DNA from: Bacillota bacterium
GTDB lineage: Bacteria; Bacillota; Clostridia; Lachnospirales; Anaerotignaceae
Assembly (NCBI GenBank): GCA_017547125.1
Contig: JAFYQL010000089.1
Location: 1 to 7,668, forward strand
Direction of reading: 5' to 3'
Length of the DNA stretch: 7,668 nt
Shown here: positions 1 through 4,939 of the stretch, one piece after another
Layout of the letters: the number at the start of each line of letters is the position of its first letter
Numbering within the stretch: position 1 is the first letter of the stretch
The notes under the pieces: generated by a model
What the model saw: the letters and a program-made list of their open reading frames with translations, nothing else
Told to the model about the DNA's origin: nothing
Database searches by the model: none
Program-made: the position numbers and the translations under genes

Positions 1-24
1 ATCTACTACAAGTATTTTCTGCAT
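1..24 (-). CDS. Start of a probable response regulator (partial, runs off the left edge)
   Basis: Only the first eight codons are in the window; they read MQKILVVD on the minus strand. This is the typical beta-1 start of a two-component receiver domain (usually followed by the acidic D/E pair), so the product is probably a response regulator phosphorylated by a histidine kinase. A GGAGG ribosome site at 36-40 lies 11 nt upstream of the ATG. The gene follows the terminator at 50-74, so it should be the first gene of a new transcription unit or depend on read-through. Eight residues cannot separate OmpR, NarL, LytTR or stand-alone types, and another Rossmann-like start is possible. Confidence 0.55.
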
Positions 25-49
25 TTTAAAAAATACCTCCGTTCTTATT

Positions 50-74
50 AAAAAGGCGACATCAAAGCCGCCTT
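50..74 (-). terminator. Rho-independent terminator after the hairpin element
   Basis: On the minus strand AAGGCGGC and GTCGCCTT pair in an 8-bp stem with one G-U pair around a TTTGAT loop, running directly into a T tract (plus-strand A run 50-54). On the plus strand the same pair becomes an A-C mismatch, so the minus direction is favoured. It ends transcription coming from the LysM-G5 gene through the hairpin element, just before the probable response regulator gene. Confidence 0.7.
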
Positions 75-83
75 AAGTTTTTT

Positions 84-352
84 CCCTTGCGGAAGGGTTC
101 GGGAAACGCTTTGTCAAGAATTTTCACTTCGTGAAAACGACTTTGTCGCCCAAAATCTTTTGGGTTCATAGGTTTCCTGACTGCCTCCACAATTCTATCA
201 TCTTGGAAAACAGTAATGCACCCGACGAGCAAGGGTTGCAAAGCAACTTTGCATCGCAAAGTGCCGACAAGTTTCAAGGCCTGCCGCCGGAACTCATCTG
301 TTTATTCTTATGTCCTCTCGAAAAAAGCTTGAACAACGTGAACTTTTTTCGA
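84..352. repeat. Cluster of abutting short hairpins (candidate interspersed element)
   Basis: This gene-free stretch holds a chain of perfect short inverted repeats. They are CCCTT-GCGG-AAGGG (84-97), TTTTCAC-TTC-GTGAAAA (121-137), CGAC-TTT-GTCG (138-148), CCCAAAA-TC-TTTTGGG (149-164), GTTGC-AAA-GCAAC (235-247), TTTGC-ATC-GCAAA (248-260) and a 10-bp stem at 318-352. Three of them abut without a spare base at 121-164 and two more abut at 235-260. Most loops are 2-4 nt and the stem sequences differ, so this is not simple tandem duplication. The base composition looks richer in G+C than the flanks. Open frames cross it on both strands (62-277 minus, 131-379 plus), but neither has a credible ribosome site or a recognisable domain. 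It resembles a REP/MITE-like or structured-RNA element. Only one copy is visible here, so repetition in the genome is inference. Confidence 0.6.
318..352. repeat. 10-bp inverted repeat just after the LysM-G5 stop codon
   Basis: TCGAAAAAAG (318-327) and CTTTTTTCGA (343-352) form a perfect 10-bp stem with a 15-nt loop, starting four bases after the TAA at 357-359. The T run lies inside the stem rather than after it, so this is not a textbook terminator, although it could protect the 3' end or pause polymerase. It may also be the boundary of the multi-hairpin element that occupies the rest of the intergenic region. Confidence 0.6.
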
Positions 353-356
353 AACG

Positions 357-1418
357 TTAGTTTGTTCCCACAACAATAATTTCAGTAACAGGCTCAACAG
401 TGGTTTTTTCTGATATAACCCTTTCCTCTGCTTCAAAACCATTTATTCTTATTATCTGTGTCACAACTTCCTTCTGTCCGTCTTTACCCTGCTGAGTAAC
501 CTTTTTGTATCCCGCAGGCTTGCTGCTATCCTGTCTGTACTCAACTTCCTTCTGCTGTTTTTCTGTAAAAACAAGATTTTCTGCAGTCTTTACAGAAAGG
601 AAAGGCTCAAGCACAGTAAGGTTAAGCTGCTGACCAACCCTGAGCACGCTATCCAGTGTAATACCCGGATTTGCCGCAAGAAGTTCTTCAACAGTAATAT
701 CTGCATTTACTGCAATTTTATAGAGTGTATCATTTGTGGATATTGTGTATGTTTTTGTTACAGGACTGCCAACAGTAAGTTTTGTTCGTACTTCTTCTGC
801 ATGCATAATTTCGCCGGAATCAACAAAGTCCTTTTCAACCACTACATCTTCAACAAATCCGCTTTCAACTATATTCTTGTCTGCAGGAATATATTCAGCA
901 ATTATTGATGTGAGAATATTTTCAGCCTCTTCCACATTGCTCATAACGGCAACCTTGTTGTTGTCAACCATAACAACCGCAGCCTCAACTTTGTATGAAA
1001 CCGCAAGTTTAAGCTGTGTGAGCGCATATTCCATAGTGACAAGTTCTTTTTTAGGTGCACGCACATCTTCAAGAAGTATTTCTTCGTTGATAAGTATGTT
1101 TGTGCCGTGCTCTGATGCAAGCTGGGCAGTGATTGTATTTGTTATGTCTTCGCTTGTTATGTTTGTCTTTTTAACTGTGCACACAACTGTTTCGTCAACT
1201 GAAATTTCTGTTGCATTTTTGCGCACTGCAGAAAAAATCACTACAAAAGCAAGCAGTACGGCAATTGCTGATACAAGGAGCAATCCCATCTGTCTTCTTT
1301 TTCTGTTTTTATTTATTCTCTGCTGTTTTCTTACTTCAGTTTTTTCAGCTGCAGTAACTCGTCTTCTTTCGGAACTGCGTACAGTACTTTCTGTTTTTCT
1401 TCTTCTGTTATCCGACAC
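357..1418 (-). CDS. Membrane-anchored LysM-G5 cell-wall protein without peptidase domain
   Basis: The 353-residue product has a very basic cytoplasmic start (residues 1-43, rich in R and K) and one hydrophobic segment at about 44-65 (a type II signal anchor). An extracytoplasmic region follows, with a YKVEAAVVMVDNNKVAVM stretch near 142-159 that resembles the small repeats preceding LysM in exported clostridial wall enzymes. A LysM peptidoglycan-binding domain lies at about 223-269 (YTISTNDTLYKIA, then LLAANPG and LRVGQQLNL), and a G5 domain fills about 272-350 (EKQQKEVEY, SSKPAGYKKVTQQG, ending TEIIVVGT). Related proteins usually continue into an M23 endopeptidase or 3D domain. This one stops three residues after the G5 motif, so it is either a non-catalytic wall-binding protein or a truncated enzyme. 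The GTG start is chosen because AAAGGAGGG sits 6 nt upstream and the frame agrees. It has its own promoter (1450-1478). Confidence 0.85.
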   Translation of the reverse strand: MSDNRRRKTESTVRSSERRRVTAAEKTEVRKQQRINKNRKRRQMGLLLVSAIAVLLAFVVIFSAVRKNATEISVDETVVCTVKKTNITSEDITNTITAQLASEHGTNILINEEILLEDVRAPKKELVTMEYALTQLKLAVSYKVEAAVVMVDNNKVAVMSNVEEAENILTSIIAEYIPADKNIVESGFVEDVVVEKDFVDSGEIMHAEEVRTKLTVGSPVTKTYTISTNDTLYKIAVNADITVEELLAANPGITLDSVLRVGQQLNLTVLEPFLSVKTAENLVFTEKQQKEVEYRQDSSKPAGYKKVTQQGKDGQKEVVTQIIRINGFEAEERVISEKTTVEPVTEIIVVGTN

Positions 1419-1424
1419 AAACAG

Positions 1425-1433
1425 CCCTCCTTT
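1425..1433 (-). promoter_or_regulatory. Ribosome binding site fixing the GTG start of the LysM-G5 gene
   Basis: AAAGGAGGG on the minus strand is a near-perfect Shine-Dalgarno sequence placed 6 nt before GTG at 1416-1418. The nearby ATG at 1435-1437 is out of frame, so GTG is the supported start. Confidence 0.8.
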
Positions 1434-1449
1434 GCATCCTATATATAAA

Positions 1450-1478
1450 ATTTTAACTTTTTTCTTATGTTATTTCAA
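1450..1478 (-). promoter_or_regulatory. Sigma-A-like promoter of the LysM-G5 gene
   Basis: On the minus strand, TTGAAA (1473-1478) and TAAAAT (1450-1455) are separated by exactly 17 nt. Each matches the vegetative consensus at five of six positions. The predicted start of transcription near 1443 gives a leader of about 25 nt. The palindrome at 1488-1506 lies roughly 10 bp upstream of the -35 box. Confidence 0.6.
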
Positions 1479-1487
1479 CCAAAGTGC

Positions 1488-1506
1488 AAAATTGTAACAC
1501 AATTTT
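1488..1506. promoter_or_regulatory. Perfect palindrome matching the GntR/FadR-type operator, overlapping the gntR stop
   Basis: AAAATTGT-AAC-ACAATTTT is a perfect 8-bp inverted repeat with a 3-nt spacer. Its core fits the TNGTNNNACNA operator pattern known for FadR-type GntR regulators. It overlaps the TAA of the GntR gene (1505-1507) and sits upstream of the LysM-G5 promoter. Two roles are possible: an operator through which the regulator acts on the next gene, or a weak AT-rich hairpin helping end the ispE-gntR transcript (no long T run follows). The sequence alone does not decide. Confidence 0.5.
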
Positions 1507-2173
1507 AGTTTTCAAGTGATTTAAGTATTTCAAGCATCTGGTGTTCAATATGTTCTGCCATAATCTGAACACCTTTTTCTTCCCAGTGGTTTTCAATTGC
1601 TTCAACTATTTTTCTGTGATGCTCGATAACTGCTTCTTTTGTTTCATACACTTCAAGATATGCCATTCTGAAACGGTAGGCTCTTGTTCTTATGTTGTTT
1701 ATAAGCACACAGAGCATATCGTTTTTTGCCGCCTCTATAATGATATTGTGAAAGTTCACATCGGCATCAGCCACCGCCTGATAATCGTCATTTTCAAAAG
1801 CTTCAACAAACTGTGTATTATATTTTTTAAGTTCTGCTATTTTTTCTTCTGACATATTCTTGCATGCATACTTCATAGCAAGCACTTCAAGTGAACTTCT
1901 TATTTCCATTATGTTTTTGATGTCGTCTGCGCTTATTTCAAGCACCTGAGCACCTTTTCTTGGTATAAGAAGAACAAGGTTTTCCTGTTCAAGCATACGA
2001 AGTGCTTCTCTTACAGGTGTACGGCTTACGCCAAGCTTATCAGCAAGCTGATTTTCAAGAAGTCTTTCGCCCGGCTTAAGGTCGCCTTTTAAAATTGCAT
2101 CTCTGAGATTGTTGAAAACAACATCTCTTAAAGGCAGATATTCATTTGTATTGATGCTAAAGTTATACTCCAT
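1505..2173 (-). CDS. GntR-family transcriptional regulator, FCD (FadR) subfamily
   Basis: The 222-residue product has the normal FCD regulator length. A winged helix-turn-helix covers about residues 13-78, with the signature run ENQLADKLGVSRTPVREALR and then LEQENLV and the wing RKGAQV. An all-helical FCD ligand domain covers about 85-215. Candidate metal ligands are D138 and H142 (in DVNFH), H186 (EHHRKI) and H208 (AEHIEH), as in metal-dependent members such as TM0439. These proteins bind DNA as dimers and respond to small acids or sugar acids; the ligand here is unknown. The ATG is preceded by AAAGGGGG at a spacing of about 7 nt, and the gene begins 17 nt after the ispE stop, so the two are almost certainly co-transcribed. 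Palindromes around the ispE promoter make self-regulation likely. Confidence 0.92.
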   Translation of the reverse strand: MEYNFSINTNEYLPLRDVVFNNLRDAILKGDLKPGERLLENQLADKLGVSRTPVREALRMLEQENLVLLIPRKGAQVLEISADDIKNIMEIRSSLEVLAMKYACKNMSEEKIAELKKYNTQFVEAFENDDYQAVADADVNFHNIIIEAAKNDMLCVLINNIRTRAYRFRMAYLEVYETKEAVIEHHRKIVEAIENHWEEKGVQIMAEHIEHQMLEILKSLEN

Positions 2174-2190
2174 AATATAACCCCCTTTGC

Positions 2191-3048
2191 TTAAACCGTT
2201 GTAACAGAATAAACTTCTTCGATACCAAATATTGATTTTATTTCTTCAGCAGCCTTATCAGCTGTTTCTTTCTCTTCAAACACCGCAAAAACTGTAGGTC
2301 CGCTACCGCTCATAAGTGAATTTACGGCACCGCATTCAATAAATTTTGCTTTTATTTCATTTATTATCGGATAATGCTTTGTTGTCACGCTTTCAAGCAC
2401 GTTACAAAGACCTTCTGCTATAGTTTTTGTGTCACCTCTATTTACTGCATCAACCATTCTAGCAGTTTCAGGTCTTTTTTCAACATTTTCAGCCTTATAG
2501 TTTTTGTAAACAAATGCAGTTGAAACATCTATATCAGGCTTTGCAAGCACAACATACATCTTTGGCATAGGTGCAAGGTAAGTAAGGTCTGTGCCTCTTC
2601 CTGTAGCAAGGCTTGTTTTTCCTGCCACGCAGTATGGAATATCTGATCCTATCTGTGACGCGCAGTTTTTAAGCTCTTCTTCACCAAGACCAAGTTCATA
2701 CAAATCGTTTACTGCCTTTATAACAGCCGCACCGTCTGTGCTTCCGCCCGCAAGACCTGCCGCAACAGGGATATGCTTTTCGATATCAATTTCGATACCG
2801 CCCTGAACACCATATTTTTCAAACATAAGCTCTGCCGCTCTGTATGCAATATTACCTTTATCAAGAGGCAAATCCTTTCTGCTTGAAGAAAGAACAATGC
2901 CCCCTTCACGTTTTTTGACAGTTACAACGTCATAAAGGTCTACGTTCTGCATTATCATTTCAAGCTCGTGATAACCATCATCTCTTTTACCAAGAACATC
3001 AAGAGTTATATTTATTTTTGCGTATGCTTTATATACTTTTTCACTCAT
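2191..3048 (-). CDS. ispE: 4-diphosphocytidyl-2-C-methyl-D-erythritol kinase
   Basis: IspE phosphorylates CDP-methylerythritol with ATP in the cytoplasm, the fourth step of the MEP route to isoprenoid precursors. The 285-residue product matches the usual length (E. coli, 283). GHMP kinase motifs are complete. The N-terminal AYAKINITLDVLGKRDDGYH carries K11 (catalytic Lys, E. coli K10). The phosphate-binding loop is at 95-108 (VAAGLAGGSTDGAA), the catalytic aspartate is D136 in IGSDIPYC, and the C-terminal glycine motif is MSGSGPTVFAVF near 246-257. The ATG has a modest GGGTG ribosome site 7 nt upstream. The gene opens an ispE-gntR unit with its own promoter at 3086-3114, immediately after the phosphofructokinase terminator. 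No key residue is missing. Confidence 0.97.
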   Translation of the reverse strand: MSEKVYKAYAKINITLDVLGKRDDGYHELEMIMQNVDLYDVVTVKKREGGIVLSSSRKDLPLDKGNIAYRAAELMFEKYGVQGGIEIDIEKHIPVAAGLAGGSTDGAAVIKAVNDLYELGLGEEELKNCASQIGSDIPYCVAGKTSLATGRGTDLTYLAPMPKMYVVLAKPDIDVSTAFVYKNYKAENVEKRPETARMVDAVNRGDTKTIAEGLCNVLESVTTKHYPIINEIKAKFIECGAVNSLMSGSGPTVFAVFEEKETADKAAEEIKSIFGIEEVYSVTTV

Positions 3049-3070
3049 AGCACTTCACCCGATAAAAATT

Positions 3071-3080
3071 TTGTATACAG
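3071..3080. promoter_or_regulatory. Putative operator over the ispE transcription start
   Basis: TTGTATACAG (plus strand) is a near-perfect copy of the TTGTATACAA palindrome at 3130-3139. It lies just downstream of the ispE -10 box, where a bound protein would block initiation. The palindrome has TTGT and ACA half-sites of GntR type. The downstream FCD regulator is the natural candidate, by inference. Confidence 0.5.
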
Positions 3081-3085
3081 TATAT

Positions 3086-3114
3086 ATTATACTCTTTTAA
3101 AAAGTACAAATCAA
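3086..3114 (-). promoter_or_regulatory. Promoter of ispE-gntR
   Basis: On the minus strand TTGATT (3109-3114) and a perfect TATAAT (3086-3091) are separated by exactly 17 nt. Transcription should begin near 3079, about 30 nt before the ispE ATG, inside the operator-like palindrome at 3071-3080. Confidence 0.75.
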
Positions 3115-3129
3115 CACGAGTACAGTATT

Positions 3130-3145
3130 TTGTATACAATTGTAT
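3130..3145. promoter_or_regulatory. Putative upstream operator of ispE-gntR
   Basis: TTGTATACAA (3130-3139) is a perfect palindrome overlapping a second one, ATACAATTGTAT (3134-3145). It lies 15 bp upstream of the ispE -35 box, and its centre is 59 bp from the sister site at 3071-3080. A dimer at each site could loop the promoter or touch polymerase. GntR-family binding is inferred from the half-sites and the neighbouring regulator gene. Confidence 0.5.
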
Positions 3146-3158
3146 CCTATTCAAAAAC

Positions 3159-3191
3159 AAAAAAAGACACTGTAATATAATTACAGTGTCT
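3159..3191 (-). terminator. Strong terminator of the phosphofructokinase gene
   Basis: AGACACTGTAAT pairs perfectly with ATTACAGTGTCT over 12 bp around a 3-nt loop, followed on the minus strand by seven T. It lies 10 nt after the TAA at 3202-3204. On the plus strand the tail is only a short broken T run, so it works mainly in the minus direction. Confidence 0.92.
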
Positions 3192-3201
3192 CAATTTTTA
3201 A

Positions 3202-4440
3202 TTATTCAGCAAAAACTTTCTTAAGATTGCAGAAGTGTGGAAGACCGTTTTCTTTAACCATAGGTGTTTCACCCTGAATTAAAGGTAAGCAGTATTTAAC
3301 AAATTCTTCTGTGACGCCGTTTTTGTCTTCGTTGATCCATTCAACAGGAAGTTTCTGTTCGAAGTTAGCAACTTTGCTAAGTTCGAAAAGTTTTGTTTTG
3401 CATTCATAGCCGTTTTCACGGTTGCACTCAAAACCTACCATAACGTCTGTTGCACCTTCAAGAGCAGCTTCAACAGCTGTTTTACCTGCTAAGAAGCTTT
3501 CGTTGATGTCAGTGCCTGATGCACAGTGCGCAGCACATCTCTGAAGAAGGCTGAGCTCGATACCACGAACCTTTGCACCGATTTTTTCTTTACATACTGC
3601 AGCAAGTTTAGCAGCAAGACCGCCAAGCTGTGCGTGGCCGAAACCGTCAGTTGCTGATGTTTCAGCTTCTGAAACGAAACGTCCGTCAGCATAGTGGATA
3701 CCTTCTGATACAGCAATGATACAGTTGCCTTTTTCTTTATAGCATTTTGCTACATCAGCAATAAACTTGTCCATATCGAAATCTACTTCAGGAAGGTAGA
3801 TAAGGTCAGGACCGTCTCCCATTGTATTTGCAAGTTCAGCAGCAGCTGTAAGCCAGCCTGCGTGACGACCCATACATTCGATGATTGTAATCATACCAAC
3901 ATCGTAAACCTGTGAGTCTCTTGAAACTTCCATAACAGAGCTTGCGATGTATTTTGCAGCAGATGCAAAACCTGGACAGTGGTCTGTACCGAAAAGGTCG
4001 TTGTCGATTGTTTTTGGAACACCGATAACGCGGCAGTCATAGCCAACCTTGTTCATGTATTTTGAAATTTTGTTACATGTGTCCATTGAGTCATTTCCGC
4101 CGTTGTAGAAGAAATAACGAACATCATATTTTTTGAAGATTTCAAGAATACGCTTGTAATCTGTATCATCTGCATCAGGGTCAGCAATTTTGTAACGGCA
4201 TGAGCCAAGCGCTGAAGATGGTGTGTAGAGTAAGCGTTCAAGTTCTTCAGGATCTTCTTCATCCATAACTAAAAGACGATCGTTAAGTACGCCTTTGATA
4301 CCGTGGTTAGCACCGTATACTTTAGTAATGAATTCAGAATCGAGAGCTGTACGGATTACACCGTATGCACTTGAGTTGATAACAGAAGATGGACCACCAG
4401 ACTGACCGATGATACATGCTCCTCTTAATGGTGAATTCAT
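3202..4440 (-). CDS. 6-phosphofructokinase, probably pyrophosphate-dependent
   Basis: The enzyme converts fructose 6-phosphate to fructose 1,6-bisphosphate in glycolysis. From the chosen start it has 412 residues, about 90 more than the compact ATP enzymes. Motifs include IGQSGGPSSVIN (11-22), GGNDS (114-118), PKTIDND (142-148, with catalytic base D146), MGRHAGW (190-196) and SEGIHYADG (245-253). ATP enzymes normally have GGDGS and a small residue at the K143 position. Asp117 in GGNDS and Lys143 in PKTIDND are the known markers of PPi use, so PPi rather than ATP is the likely donor and the reaction would be reversible. The longest frame starts at 4455, but that ATG overlaps the GGAGGT ribosome site; ATG at 4438-4440, 8 nt after GGAGG, is the better start. 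The gene has its own promoter and terminator and appears monocistronic. Confidence 0.93.
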   Translation of the reverse strand: MNSPLRGACIIGQSGGPSSVINSSAYGVIRTALDSEFITKVYGANHGIKGVLNDRLLVMDEEDPEELERLLYTPSSALGSCRYKIADPDADDTDYKRILEIFKKYDVRYFFYNGGNDSMDTCNKISKYMNKVGYDCRVIGVPKTIDNDLFGTDHCPGFASAAKYIASSVMEVSRDSQVYDVGMITIIECMGRHAGWLTAAAELANTMGDGPDLIYLPEVDFDMDKFIADVAKCYKEKGNCIIAVSEGIHYADGRFVSEAETSATDGFGHAQLGGLAAKLAAVCKEKIGAKVRGIELSLLQRCAAHCASGTDINESFLAGKTAVEAALEGATDVMVGFECNRENGYECKTKLFELSKVANFEQKLPVEWINEDKNGVTEEFVKYCLPLIQGETPMVKENGLPHFCNLKKVFAE

Positions 4441-4447
4441 AGATATT

Positions 4448-4453
4448 ACCTCC
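4448..4453 (-). promoter_or_regulatory. Ribosome binding site that fixes the phosphofructokinase start
   Basis: GGAGGT on the minus strand begins within the upstream in-frame ATG (4453-4455) and lies 8 nt from ATG 4438-4440. The downstream ATG is therefore the real start and the first five codons of the longer frame are leader. Confidence 0.85.
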
Positions 4454-4461
4454 ATTTATTA

Positions 4462-4511
4462 AAACCGAATCCGGCTTATTTTATATTTGCATAACAAGCT
4501 CAATTTTATGC
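4462..4511 (-). other. 5' leader of the phosphofructokinase mRNA with two hairpins
   Basis: The leader of about 70 nt begins near 4511. GCATAA and TTATGC (plus positions 4506-4511 and 4489-4494) form a 6-bp stem right at the predicted 5' end. AAGCCG-GATT-CGGTTT (4462-4477) forms a second small stem ending in four T, before the ribosome site. These could stabilise the mRNA or act as a weak attenuator. No known riboswitch class is recognised. Confidence 0.35.
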
Positions 4512-4517
4512 CCCTTC

Positions 4518-4546
4518 AATATATCACAAAAGCAAATTGTTGTAAA
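4518..4546 (-). promoter_or_regulatory. Promoter of the phosphofructokinase gene
   Basis: TTTACA (4541-4546) and TATATT (4518-4523) on the minus strand are separated by exactly 17 nt. Both are close to the vegetative consensus. The start of transcription should fall near 4511, after the spoVG terminator. Confidence 0.7.
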
Positions 4547-4604
4547 CTTTTTGCTTGTTGCAATTTTTATTTACCCTAATTTGTGTTTTTAATGTATCCA
4601 ATTC

Positions 4605-4639
4605 AAAAAACCCGGCATCTGCAAAAGACACCGGGCTTT
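4605..4639 (-). terminator. Terminator of the glgC-glgD-spoVG operon
   Basis: On the minus strand CCCGGTGTC pairs with GATGCCGGG over 9 bp (two G-U pairs) around a TTTTGCA loop, followed by six T. It begins a few bases after the spoVG TAA at 4643-4645. Confidence 0.9.
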
Positions 4640-4642
4640 AAA

Positions 4643-4918
4643 TTATTCACTTTCTTCTGTCAATGCTGCCTCATAAGCCGCCAGCACCGCATTTTCAAGT
4701 TTTGTTCTGGCAGCCGCATTTATTGGATGTGCTGTATCTCTGAACTCCCCTTCAGGAGTTTTTCTGCTTGGCATGGCAATAAAATTGCCCTCTTCCCTTT
4801 CGATAACCTTTATGTCGTGCACAACAAACTCGTTATCAAATGTAACTGATACAACAGCTTTCATTTTTCCTTCTTTTCCAAGTTTTCTTACCTTTACATC
4901 CGTAATTTCCACTGCCAT
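4643..4918 (-). CDS. spoVG: Septation regulator SpoVG, RNA/DNA-binding protein
   Basis: The 91-residue product carries the whole SpoVG signature: an EITDVKVRKL start, GKMKAVVSVTFDNEFVVHDIKVI, the run FIAMPSRKTPEGEFRDTAHPIN (39-67 region), and a C-terminal helix with an acidic tail. SpoVG is a small dimeric nucleic-acid-binding regulator linked to septum placement and sporulation in Bacillus and to pleiotropic RNA control elsewhere. The ribosome site AAAGGTGG almost touches the ATG, an unusually tight spacing, and the gene begins 21 nt after the glgD stop with no promoter or terminator between them. It is therefore probably translated from the glycogen operon mRNA. In Bacillus, spoVG precedes glmU; here its partners are two sugar-nucleotidyltransferase-like genes of the glycogen path. 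A terminator follows directly. Confidence 0.96.
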   Translation of the reverse strand: MAVEITDVKVRKLGKEGKMKAVVSVTFDNEFVVHDIKVIEREEGNFIAMPSRKTPEGEFRDTAHPINAAARTKLENAVLAAYEAALTEESE

Positions 4919-4939
4919 TCCACCTTTTTAAATTTACAA

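Noticed and set aside
62..379. Open frames on both strands across the hairpin cluster (62-277 minus, 71 codons; 131-379 plus, 82 codons).
   Set aside because: Neither has a good ribosome site or a recognisable domain. Both are interrupted by perfect palindromes that dictate the codons, and the plus frame runs into the end of the LysM-G5 gene.
736..1497. A 253-codon plus-strand frame opposite the LysM-G5 gene.
   Set aside because: It is antisense to a gene with clear LysM and G5 domains. Its Ser/Thr-rich translation is the expected shadow of lysine- and glutamate-rich coding sequence, and it has no ribosome site.
4441..4455. Extended phosphofructokinase start giving a 417-residue protein.
   Set aside because: The upstream ATG forms part of the GGAGGT ribosome site; the ATG at 4438-4440 has ideal 8-nt spacing and the conserved region begins right after it.
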